Source: JALORV01 sp963791235
Lineage (GTDB): Bacteria; Pseudomonadota; Gammaproteobacteria; Burkholderiales; Burkholderiaceae_F
DNA: 64,000 nucleotides
Reading direction: 5' to 3'
NCBI GenBank assembly: GCA_963791235.1
Contig: CAWBRW010000026.1
Location: 1-64,000 of the forward strand
Below are positions 22,444 to 31,442 of this stretch, piece by piece (positions within the stretch are counted from its first letter, which is position 1; every line of letters starts with the position of its first letter). A model generated the notes under the pieces. That model saw only the letters and a program-made list of their open reading frames with translations. It had not been told where the DNA came from and did not search any database. Position numbers and translations under genes: made by a program.

Positions 22444-25400
22444 ATGACGAGCGGGCGCACAACGAAACGCGCGGAGGGGCAGTTCACTGTCCCGCCTGGT
22501 GGCGCTCGCCTGCGCCATCACGATCGCGCTGCCGCCAGCTCGACACCCGCCGCCTTCGCACAGACCAAGCCCGCGGCGAAGGGCAAGTCCGACCGACGGC
22601 GCCGCGCCGGCCGACAGCGTGATGCTGAACTTCGTCAACGCCGACATCGACGCCGTGGTGCGGGCGATCGGCCAGTACACCGAACGCACCTTCGTCATCG
22701 ATCCGCGCGTCAAGGGCACGCTGTCGCTGGTGACCGAGCGGCCCGTGACCAAGCAGCAGGCCTTCGAGCAGCTGCTGTCGGCGCTGCGCCTGCAGGGCTT
22801 CACGATCGTGCAGACCGGCAACGTCATGCGCGTGGTGCCGGAAGCCGACGCCAAGCTGCAGGGCGGCACCGTCGTCGGACCGCGCAGCGCCTCACCCCGG
22901 CGGCGACCAGCTGGTCACCCAGGTCTTCCGCCTGCAGTACGAGTCGGCCACCGCGATGGTGCCGATCCTGCGGCCGCTGATTGCGCCGAACAACACGATC
23001 TCGGCCTATCCGCAGAACAACACGCTGGTCATCACCGACTACGCCGAAAACCTGCGCCGCATCCAGCGCATCATCGAATCGATCGACACGCCGGCCACCT
23101 CGGACCTCGAGATGATCCCGGTGAAGTTCGGCCTGGCGATGGAGATCGCCACGCGTCGTCAATCGCGTGCTCGACGAAGGCGCCCGCGCCGCCGGCCAGG
23201 CGGTCGACGCCGGCCAGCGCATCTCCGTGCTGGCCGAGCCGCGCACCAACACGCTGATCGTCCGGGCGCCGAGCCAGGCGCGGCTCACGCTGGCGAAGAA
23301 CCTGATCGCGCAGCTCGACCGGCCGGCCTCGACGCCCGGCAACATCAACGTCGTCTACCTGCGCAACGCCGAGGCCACGCGCCTCGCGCCGCTGCTGCGG
23401 GCGATCATCAGCTCCGATCCGTCGTACACGCCGCAGGCCGGGAGCAGCGGCGGACTGTCGCAGCAGAGCACGACGACCGGGACGGCCGGCAGGCGGGCGC
23501 CGGCCGTCGAGCACCGGCACGGCGGCGACGACGCTGGGCGGTGGCGCTGCGGGCGGCGGCGGGCGGCGGCGGCGGCAGCGGCCCGCTGGCCGGACTGATC
23601 CAGGCCGATGCCGCGACCAACTCGCTGATCATCACCGCGCCCGAGCCGCTCTACCGGAACATCCGCGCGATCATCGACAAGCTCGACGTGCGCCGCGCGC
23701 AGGTCGTCATCGAGTCGCTGATCGTCGAGATGACCGCCGACAAGGCGGCCGAGTTCGGCATCCAGTGGCAGGCGCTCGGCGCGGTCAACAACAGCGACGT
23801 CGGCGTGATCGCCAGCCAGAACTTCGGCGGCGGCGGCACCAACATCATCGGCGGCAGCCGCGAACCTCGGCTACGGTCGGCCAGGGCCTCAACCTGGGCG
23901 TCATCAACGGCAAGATCAACGATCCCGGGCGTCGGCGAAGTCATCAACCTCGCCTTCCTGGCACGGGCGCTGGAAACGACCGCCGACGCCAACATCCTGT
24001 CGACGCCGACGATCCAGACGCTCGACAACGAAGAAGCGAAATTCCTGGTCGGCCAGAACATCCCGCTGATCACCGGCTCGTACGCCGCCGCCGGCGGCAC
24101 CACGGCAGTCGGCGTCAATCCGTTCCAGACCTTCGAACGCAAGGACATCGGCCTGCAGTTGCGCGTGCAAGCCGCAGATCTCCGAAGGCGGCGTCGTGCG
24201 GCTGGCGATCTACCAGGAACTGTCGTCGATCCAGAACACGCTTGACGGCCGCGCAGGGCGGGATCATCACCAACAAGCGCAGCTTCGAGTCGACCGTGCT
24301 GGTCGAGGACGGCAACATCGTCGTGCTCGGCGGCCTGATCGAGGACCGCAGCGACAACAGCCGCAGTTCGCTGCCGATCCTGGGGCGCATCCCGGGGCTC
24401 GGCTATCTCTTCAGCTACGAGAACCGCGGACGCAAGAAGACCAATCTCTTCGTGTTCCTGCGACCCTACGTGGTGCGCGAGGAGGGCAAGTCGTCGGAAC
24501 TCGCGCTCGACCGGTACAGCCTATATCCGCGGGCAGGTGGCTACGACCACGAAACCGGACAACCTGATCTTCCGCGGCTTCGAGGGCCGCCAGTTGCCGG
24601 AAACGCCGCCCGTGGCGCCGGCGATGCAGCCGCGGACTCCGGTGACTGCACCCGGCGCGCCGGTCGACCCCGCGGGACTCGGCGCGCGCCAGGAGCCGCG
24701 GACCGGCCCGCCTGCACCGATCGTCGATACGCCGCCGGCTTCGCCTGCGCCGCAGCCGCGTACCGCTGCCGGCACCGCTGCCGGAGTCTCGCAGTGCACC
24801 GTCGTCGCTCGCGCCGTCGCCGGCTCCGTCGTCCGCAGCGGTCGCTACGGTGCCGCCCGCGACGGCCGCGATGCGCACCGAACCGAGCACCGCCGCCACG
24901 GTGCCGCCACCACAGGTTCCGGTGGCCACGCCCGCCACCGCCGTAGCACCCACCACGGCGGCCCAGGTGCAGGCCCCCGCGCCGCGCATCGAGCCTGCCC
25001 CGGCGGCACTCGAGCCCGTTCGAACGCCACCCCCGGCGACTGCTGAAGTGGTCGTGCCGACGCCTGCGGCGACCCCGGAGCCAGCGAGCACCGCGCCTGC
25101 GGCCAGCTCCACGCCTCAGGCAGCGGCTCAAACCTCCGCGGCTTCGCCCACGCCAACGCCATCTACGGCAGCAGCAACGCCGGCCGCCGTGGCGCCGTCG
25201 ACGGGCGCCTATGCCGCGTCGTCTGGCGCACCGGCCCCGATCACGAGCAATCTGGTGCAGGTGGCCGCGGTCTCGCAGATCAGCCGCGGGCGCGAACTGC
25301 AGCAGCAGTTGCGTGTGGCCGGATTCGATGCCTACTGGGAAAGTGTCAGGACCAAGACGGGCGAAGTGGTCCGCGTGCGGGTCGCCGTCGACACCGCGAC

Positions 25401-25470
25401 GCAAAGCATGGCCGACACGATCGCACGACTGAAGGCGATGGGATTCGACCCCGTCATCGTCGCTCCCTGA
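22444..25470 (+). CDS. gspD: type II secretin GspD with C-terminal SPOR-like domain (heavily frameshifted)
   Basis: Outer-membrane secretin channel. Joined fragments give a signal peptide (LSRLVALACAITIA to AFAQTKPAAKG), an N0 domain (NFVNADIDAVVRAIGQYTER) and N1-N3 repeats (NNTLVITDYAENLRRIQRII, RTNTLIVRAPSQARLTLAKN, NSLIITAPEPLYRNIRAIID). The secretin domain follows (AQVVIESLIVEMTADKAAEF, LSTPTIQTLDNEEAKFLVGQ, IVVLGGLIEDRSDNSRSSLP, GLGYLFSYENRGRKKTNLFV). After RGQVATTTKPDNLIFRGFEG the reading continues through about 200 Pro/Ala/Thr-rich residues into a SPOR-like module (NLVQVAAVSQISRGRELQQQ, ending MGFDPVIVAP). About fifteen +1 shifts are required. The SPOR part could be a separate gene, but it has no signal peptide or clear start of its own. 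Confidence 0.85.
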
Positions 25471-25489
25471 CCGTCCCACGGACGCTGCC

Positions 25490-26923
25490 ATGACGCTGGC
25501 CAGCCGTTTCGTCCCGTACTCGTACGCTCGCGACAACGCGATCCTGCTGGTGCCGAAGAGCGAGCGCGATGCCGAGGTCTGGATCTCGGACGCGACGCCG
25601 CTCGCCGCACTGAACGAGGTCATGCGCGTGTTCCCCGGGACGGTCAAGCCGATCGTCGTGGAACCGACGAAGCTCACCGAAGCGATCTCGCAGACCTACG
25701 GCGACCAGAGCGGTTCGGCGCAGCAGATCGTCGGCGACATCGAGGGTGAATTCGACATCACGCGGATGATGCAGGAGGTCCCGGACGTCGAGGACCTGCT
25801 CGAGACCGAGGACGACGCCCCGATCATCCGCATGATCAACGCGCTGCTGACGCAGGCCGCGCGCGACGGCGCGAGTGACATCCACATCGAGCCGTTCGAG
25901 AGCTACTCGCTGGTGCGCTTCCGCGTCGACGGCACGTTGCGCGATGTGGTCCGGCCCAAGCGCGCGCTGCATGCGGCGCTGGTGTCGCGCATCAAGATCA
26001 TGGCGGCGCTCGATATCGCCGAAAAGCGCCTGCCGCAGGATGGCCGCATCACGCTGCGCGTCGGCGGCCGGCCGGTGGATGTCCGGGTGTCCACGCTGCC
26101 GACAGGACACGGCGAGCGCGCGGTGCTGCGCTTGCTGGAAAAGGACCTGTCGAAGCTCGAGCTCACGAACCTCGGCATGTCGCAGGGTGCGCTCGACCGC
26201 TTCGACACCCTGATCCACCAGCCGCACGGGATCATCCTCGTCACCGGACCGACGGGCTCCGGCAAGTCGACGACGCTGTACGCGGCGATCCGTCGCCTGG
26301 ACAAGAGCACGACCAACATCATGACGGTCGAGGACCCGATCGAATACGACATCGAGGGCATCGGCCAGACCCAGGTCAACCCGAAGATCGAGATGACCTT
26401 CGCGAAGGCACTGCGTGCGATCCTGCGCCAGGACCCCGACGTCGTGATGATCGGCGAGATCCGCGATCTCGAGACCGCGCAGATCGCCGTCCAGGCCTCG
26501 CTCACCGGTCACCTGGTACTGGCGACACTGCACACGAACGATGCCGCCAGCGCGGTCGCGCGATTGATCGACATGGGGATCGAGCCGTTCCTGCTGTCGT
26601 CGTCGCTGCTCGGGGTCATGGGCCAGCGGCTGGTGCGCAAGCTCTGCCCCAAGTGCCGCGTGCAGGACAGCCCGACCAGCCCGTGGCGCGCGGTCGGCTG
26701 CGACAACTGCGGCAATACCGGCTACGTCGGCCGCACCGGCATCTATGAGCTGCTGACCGTCGACGACGAGATGCGGATGCTGATCCACCAGGGCGCGAAC
26801 GACACCGATATTCGCCGGACTGCCGAGCGCGGCGGCATGGTGAACATGCGGGCCGATGCCCAGCGCTGGGTCGTCACCGGCGTCACGTCCCAAGAAGAAG
26901 CTCTCCGGGTAACGCGAGAGTGA
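25490..26923 (+). CDS. gspE: type II secretion ATPase GspE
   Basis: Cytoplasmic hexameric ATPase that powers pseudopilus assembly. The 477 residues are undamaged. They contain the N2 domain, the Walker A motif GPTGSGKSTT (from residue 253), an Asp box (VEDPIEYDIEGIGQTQVN), Walker B (RAILRQDPDVVMIGEIRD), a His box (LATLHTNDAASAV) and a four-Cys zinc motif (CPKC and CDNC, near 386-406). Start ATG 25490 lies 19 bases after the gspD stop. Confidence 0.98.
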   Translation: MTLASRFVPYSYARDNAILLVPKSERDAEVWISDATPLAALNEVMRVFPGTVKPIVVEPTKLTEAISQTYGDQSGSAQQIVGDIEGEFDITRMMQEVPDVEDLLETEDDAPIIRMINALLTQAARDGASDIHIEPFESYSLVRFRVDGTLRDVVRPKRALHAALVSRIKIMAALDIAEKRLPQDGRITLRVGGRPVDVRVSTLPTGHGERAVLRLLEKDLSKLELTNLGMSQGALDRFDTLIHQPHGIILVTGPTGSGKSTTLYAAIRRLDKSTTNIMTVEDPIEYDIEGIGQTQVNPKIEMTFAKALRAILRQDPDVVMIGEIRDLETAQIAVQASLTGHLVLATLHTNDAASAVARLIDMGIEPFLLSSSLLGVMGQRLVRKLCPKCRVQDSPTSPWRAVGCDNCGNTGYVGRTGIYELLTVDDEMRMLIHQGANDTDIRRTAERGGMVNMRADAQRWVVTGVTSQEEALRVTRE

Positions 26924-27073
26924 CGGCACTGCGCGCTGTGGCGTTCCCGTGATGGCGCCCCCTTGCCTTTGCACTCACGTCGGGCGCCCGGCCGCTCCGA
27001 AGCCCGACGTGCAAACTGAGCCGCGACGAGTGCACGTGCGACCCGCAGGGTCGCGTACACGAGGAGCGAATTA

Positions 27074-28321
27074 GTGGCAGCGTTTAGATTTGCAGCGGCG
27101 GACACCTCGGGGAAGGAGCAGAGCGGGGTACTCGAGGCGGACAGCGCCCGGGTGGCGCGACAGCTGCTGCGCGGCCGCGGGCTGATTCCGCTGACGGTCG
27201 AACCGGTGTTCGACGAGGTCACGAGTGGCACCGGGGTATCGGTGCGTCTCGGTCGCAGGCTGGGGCAAACCGAGCTCGCGGTCATCACACGCCAGCTGGC
27301 TTCGCTGATGGGTGCTCAGTTGCCGGTCGCCGATGCGCTGACCGTCATGGTCGAGCAGAGCGAGAAGCAGCAGGTGCGGGAAATCATGGCGTCGATCCGC
27401 ACCGACGTGCTCTCGGGTACGTCGCTGTCGAAGGCCCTCGCGCGCCACCCACGCCAGTTTCCCGAGATCTACCGCGCGCTGATCGCGGCCGGCGAGGAAT
27501 CCGGCAAATTGGGTTCCGTGCTCGGCAGCCTGGCGGACTACATCGAGGAGCGCGCGCGCCTGCAGCAGAAGATCACGCTGGCGTTCGTCTATCCGGCCAT
27601 CGTCACGCTGGTTGCGCTGGCGGTCGTCATCGGCCTGCTGACCTACGTCGTGCCGCAGGTGGTGCAGGTGTTTGCGAACACCAAGCAGAAGCTGCCGTTT
27701 CTTACGACGGCGCTGATCGCACTGTCGGACTTCGTGCGCAACTATGGCTGGATCGTGGTCGTGGCGTTGGCGGTCGCGGCGTTCCTGTGGAAGCGCGCGC
27801 TGCGCGTGCCGGCGGTAAGACTGCGCTGGCACCAGCGCATCCTGACGATGCCGATCTTCGGCGTGCTGTCGCGCTCGATCAACACCGCGCGCTTCTCCTC
27901 GACGCTGGCCATCCTGGTCGGCTCCGGCGTACCGATGCTGCGCTCGCTGCAGGCCGCCGGCGAGACCGTGACGAACCTGGCGATGCGCGGCCGTGTGATG
28001 GACGCCGTGCAGCGCGTGCGCGAGGGGTTTTCACTCGCGAAGGCGCTGCGGGCCGATGCGGACGAGGAAAAGAAGCCCGGCCACGTCAAGCTGTTCCCGC
28101 CGGTGTTGATCCACCTGATCGCCTCGGGCGAAGCCACCGGCAAGCTGCCCGACATGCTCAGCCGGGCGGCGGACATTCACTCACGCGAGGCGGAGCGGCG
28201 CGCGCTCTTCTTCACCTCGCTGCTCGAGCCGATCCTGATCCTGACGATGGGCGTCGTCGTCATGCTGATCGTCATGGCCGTGCTGCTGCCGATCATCGAG
28301 ATCAACACGTTGGTTAAGTAG
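27074..28321 (+). CDS. gspF: type II secretion inner-membrane protein GspF
   Basis: Polytopic platform protein with two T2SSF domains. GTG start at 27074, preceded by GAGGAG, gives (M)AAFRFAAADTSGKEQSGVLE and 415 residues. Typical segments include LASLMGAQLPVADALTVMVE, IAAGEESGKLGSVLGSLADY and, in the second domain, LIASGEATGKLPDMLSRAAD, with three membrane helices. Undamaged. A 150-base gap separates it from gspE, but it completes the operon. Confidence 0.98.
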   Translation: MAAFRFAAADTSGKEQSGVLEADSARVARQLLRGRGLIPLTVEPVFDEVTSGTGVSVRLGRRLGQTELAVITRQLASLMGAQLPVADALTVMVEQSEKQQVREIMASIRTDVLSGTSLSKALARHPRQFPEIYRALIAAGEESGKLGSVLGSLADYIEERARLQQKITLAFVYPAIVTLVALAVVIGLLTYVVPQVVQVFANTKQKLPFLTTALIALSDFVRNYGWIVVVALAVAAFLWKRALRVPAVRLRWHQRILTMPIFGVLSRSINTARFSSTLAILVGSGVPMLRSLQAAGETVTNLAMRGRVMDAVQRVREGFSLAKALRADADEEKKPGHVKLFPPVLIHLIASGEATGKLPDMLSRAADIHSREAERRALFFTSLLEPILILTMGVVVMLIVMAVLLPIIEINTLVK

Positions 28322-28367
28322 CGACAGCGGGTTTTCGGCTCGGGCCTGGCGCTACCTGATTCGAACT

Positions 28368-29306
28368 TCAGCGCCCCACCGGCCGCATCAGCGTGCTCTT
28401 GCCGAACAGGCTCTCGATCAGGTCCACGGTCAGCCGCGCAGTCTTGTTCTGCACGTCGAAGGCCGGGTTGAGTTCCATGACATCGAGCGAACCCAGCTGG
28501 GCGCTGTCGGCGATCATTTCCATGCACAGTTGCGCCTCACGATACGTCGGCCCGCCCGACACGGTGGTGCCGACGCCCGGCGCGATCTCCGGATCGAGGA
28601 AATCGACGTCGAAGCTCACGTGCAGGTGAGTCCCGGGATCCATCGTCGCCAGCGCCAGCTCCATCGCGTGGCGCATGCCGAGTTCGTCAATGAAACGCAT
28701 GTCGAACACTTCGAGACCCGCTTCATGCACGAAGCGCTTCTCGCCGGCGTCGACGCTGCGGATACCGATCTGGCGGATCCAGCGCGGTTCGACCGCGCGC
28801 GGCACGCCGCTCATCTCGACCAGTTCACGTGGTCCGTGACCACACAGGCACGCGACCGGCATGCCATGAACGTTGCCGCTCGGCGTCAGCTCGTTGGTGT
28901 TGAAATCGGCATGCGCGTCGAGCCACAGCACGCGCAGCCGCTTGCCGCGCTCGCGGCAGTGCCGGGCAACCGCGCTGATGCTGCCGATCGCCAGGCAGTG
29001 ATCTCCACCCAGCAGGATCGGCAAGCGGCCGGCACCGAGTTCCGCGCTGACCGCGTCGTGGACGAGCTGGTTCCATGCGACGACTTCTTCGAGGTGCCGG
29101 TAGCCGTCGACGGCAGGCAGCCACGGATTCGGCGGCCCGCTGAGATTGCCCTGGTCGATCACCTCCAGGCCGTGCTTCTCCAGCATCGGGCCGATTTCGG
29201 CGACCCTCAGTGCCTCCGGGCCCATGCTGGCGCCACGCGTGCTCGCACCGACGTCGGTCGGTGCGCCGATCAGCGAGACGACTTGGGCAGTGGTGGAGGC
29301 CGACAT
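28368..29306 (-). CDS. rocF: arginase
   Basis: Binuclear manganese ureohydrolase converting arginine to ornithine and urea. From ATG 29306 (MSASTTAQVVSLIGAPTDVG) it is 312 residues. The metal-binding motifs are GGDHCLAIGS, DAHADFNTN and SFDVDFLDPEIAPGVGT. NVHGMPVACLCG and ELNPAFDVQNKTA match arginases rather than agmatinases. It is divergent from the aminotransferase gene, with 85 bases between starts, and convergent with gspF. No ornithine cyclodeaminase or ornithine aminotransferase gene is adjacent. Confidence 0.93.
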   Translation of the reverse strand: MSASTTAQVVSLIGAPTDVGASTRGASMGPEALRVAEIGPMLEKHGLEVIDQGNLSGPPNPWLPAVDGYRHLEEVVAWNQLVHDAVSAELGAGRLPILLGGDHCLAIGSISAVARHCRERGKRLRVLWLDAHADFNTNELTPSGNVHGMPVACLCGHGPRELVEMSGVPRAVEPRWIRQIGIRSVDAGEKRFVHEAGLEVFDMRFIDELGMRHAMELALATMDPGTHLHVSFDVDFLDPEIAPGVGTTVSGGPTYREAQLCMEMIADSAQLGSLDVMELNPAFDVQNKTARLTVDLIESLFGKSTLMRPVGR

Positions 29307-29391
29307 CGGGCGCGAGCGTAAACGACTTGCCAGGGCGCAGCCAGCGGCGCGCGCCGATCTGGCCTGGCGGTGGGGTTGCGATAATCGGCAG

Positions 29392-30567
29392 ATGATCCGA
29401 ACGACCATCGAGCAACTGCCTGCATCGCGCATCCGTGAAGTCGCCAACGCTGGACTGGGCCGCAGCGACGTCCTGAAGTTCTGGTTCGGAGAAGGCGACC
29501 AGGTCACACCCGCCTTCATCCGCGACGCGGCAAAAGCCGCACTCGACGCCGGCGAAACGTTTTACAACCACAACCTCGGCATCATCGAGCTGCGCGAGAT
29601 GCTGGCGGACTACTGCTCGCGCCTGCACCGATCGGCCACGCCGATCAGTGCAGAACGCATTGCCGTCACCAGCGCCGGTGTGCATGCGCTGTCGCTGGTG
29701 GATCAGGCACTGATCGATCCCGGCGACCGCGTCGTCATCGTCACGCCGGTGTGGCCGAACCTGACGTCGATGCCGCGCATCATGAGCGCCGAGGTGGTGC
29801 GGGTCGCGCTCGAATGCCGCGACGGTGCCTGGTCACTCGATATCCAGCGCCTGCTCGACGCGGTCACCCCGCAGACCCGGCTGGTGCTCGTCAATTCACC
29901 GAACAACCCGACCGGCTGGACGATGCCGCAGCCGGACTGGGATGTGCTGCTGGCGCACTGCCGCCGGCACGGCGTCTGGCTGGTCAGCGACGACGCCTAC
30001 GAGCGGCTGGTGTTCGAGCCTTCGCTGACGATCGACGGGCACGCGCCCGGCGTGCTGGCCAGCATCGACGACGAGGATCGGGTCATCAGTGCCAACACGT
30101 TCTCGAAGAGCTGGACGATGACGGGCTGGCGACTTGGCTGGCTGATCGCGCCAAAGGCTTTCATCGCGCAGATCGGCAAGGTGATCGAGTTCAACACGTC
30201 GTGCGCGCCCACCTTCGTGCAGCAGGCCGGCCTGGTCGCGGTACGCGACGGTGAAGCGCTGGTGACGCAGACTGTGGCGCGACTGCGCGCATCGCGCGAT
30301 CTGCTGGTACGCGGACTGGCTGAATTGCCCGGCGTCGAGGTGGCCCCTCCCCCCGGCGCGATGTACCTCTTCTTCCGCATTGCAGACCGCAGCGACGACA
30401 GTCTGGCGTTTGCGAAGCGACTGGTGAGCGAATCCGGCCTTGGGATTGCGCCCGGCGTGGCGTTCGGGCCCGAGGGCGAGGGCTACGTGCGCTGGTGTTT
30501 TGCTGCTTCCGATGCGCTGCTGCGGAAAGGCGTGGAACGCCTGCGGCAGTTCCTGCAGCGTGGCTAG
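29392..30567 (+). CDS. class I/II PLP-dependent aminotransferase
   Basis: 391 residues. The PLP-binding lysine lies in ANTFSKSWTMTGWRLGW, and the substrate Asn and Asp/Tyr motifs in VNSPNNPTGW and WLVSDDAYERLVF. The C-terminal arginine that binds the substrate carboxylate is in YVRWCFAAS. The substrate cannot be fixed from sequence; the fold group includes aspartate and aromatic aminotransferases. It is divergent from arginase and overlaps the convergent GNAT gene by four bases. Confidence 0.93.
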   Translation: MIRTTIEQLPASRIREVANAGLGRSDVLKFWFGEGDQVTPAFIRDAAKAALDAGETFYNHNLGIIELREMLADYCSRLHRSATPISAERIAVTSAGVHALSLVDQALIDPGDRVVIVTPVWPNLTSMPRIMSAEVVRVALECRDGAWSLDIQRLLDAVTPQTRLVLVNSPNNPTGWTMPQPDWDVLLAHCRRHGVWLVSDDAYERLVFEPSLTIDGHAPGVLASIDDEDRVISANTFSKSWTMTGWRLGWLIAPKAFIAQIGKVIEFNTSCAPTFVQQAGLVAVRDGEALVTQTVARLRASRDLLVRGLAELPGVEVAPPPGAMYLFFRIADRSDDSLAFAKRLVSESGLGIAPGVAFGPEGEGYVRWCFAASDALLRKGVERLRQFLQRG

Positions 30568-31418
30568 CCGGGCATCCGCTGCACGCCGCGCTGCAGGCCG
30601 GCGGCGGCGAAGCCCAGGCTGGCGTAAAGCTGCTCCGGCATCTCGCCGGCCGCAGCGGCGATGATCAGCCTGTCAGCCCGCAACTCCTCGCGTGCATGGC
30701 GGGCCGCCGTGGCGACGAGCGCGCGGCACAGTCCGCGACGCCGATAGGCGGCATCGGTCATGACGGACTGGTAGCGCGCCAGTCGCTCACCGTCCTCCGG
30801 TTCCGCCTCCACGTACACACCCAGTGCTGACGCCAGCCGCGGTCCGGCCACAGGGTCGTCGATGAACGCACCGAACCAGTTGCCCTGCCCGGCATGAACC
30901 AAGGCACGCCAACGCTCGACGCGTCGACTCGCGAACGGCCAGTACTCGCCCTCCTCGAATTCCGCGCCGCGTGTCGCGACGCTCAGTTCGACGAGCGCCA
31001 ACCAGTCGCGCTCGGCGGTGTCGCCGTGCAGCGCGAGCGGCCGCAGCTGCGCGTCGAGGGTCGGCGGTGGCGCGCTCGATACGTCCGTGGCCTGCATTAC
31101 AGAGGCGTTGTTCTGGCTGTAGCCGTCGGCAAGGAAGCCGCCGATATCGCCCACAGCATCTTCCATCCAGCCGAAAGCGCGGTGCGTCGATTGCGGCTGG
31201 TCTGCGGCGATCAAACGCTCGAACAATGCCGGCCAGCGCTGCGCGTCGCCGGGCTGGGGCGCACGCTCGAACAGCAGGTAGTTGCCCCAGTAGTAGGTCG
31301 GATTCGACGGCGTACGGATCACGCGGCAGCCGTGCTCGGCGCGGCAGTCAATCACCTCGCCGTCAGCGCGATGAAAGATGAGCTCGGTACGGAACCCCAG
31401 CGCTGCCGCCGTTGCCAT
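30564..31418 (-). CDS. GNAT-family N-acetyltransferase
   Basis: 284 residues with the GNAT core in the C-terminal half: a sensing strand near ALGVYVEAEPEDGERLARYQ, then the acetyl-CoA loop VMTDAAYRRRGLCRALVATA, and RLIIAAAAGEMPEQLYASLG. The N-terminal half (RTPSNPTYYWGNYLLFERAP) is also seen in an extended GNAT subgroup. Substrate unknown. It lies 24 bases downstream of the oligopeptidase gene in the same direction, so the two may form an operon. Confidence 0.88.
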   Translation of the reverse strand: MATAAALGFRTELIFHRADGEVIDCRAEHGCRVIRTPSNPTYYWGNYLLFERAPQPGDAQRWPALFERLIAADQPQSTHRAFGWMEDAVGDIGGFLADGYSQNNASVMQATDVSSAPPPTLDAQLRPLALHGDTAERDWLALVELSVATRGAEFEEGEYWPFASRRVERWRALVHAGQGNWFGAFIDDPVAGPRLASALGVYVEAEPEDGERLARYQSVMTDAAYRRRGLCRALVATAARHAREELRADRLIIAAAAGEMPEQLYASLGFAAAGLQRGVQRMPG

Positions 31419-31442
31419 GCTTACAGCCCGGTTCGCGCGCCG

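Noticed and set aside
23540..23590. GGC-rich repeat inside gspD as a separate repeat element
   Set aside because: After frame correction it encodes a Gly-rich loop within the secretin, common in this position.
15908..25470. T2SS locus as a decayed pseudogene cluster
   Set aside because: Protein motifs are conserved up to each break, internal stops are almost absent, gspI, gspE and gspF are intact, and all shifts have the same sign; sequence error fits better. Not excluded without reads.
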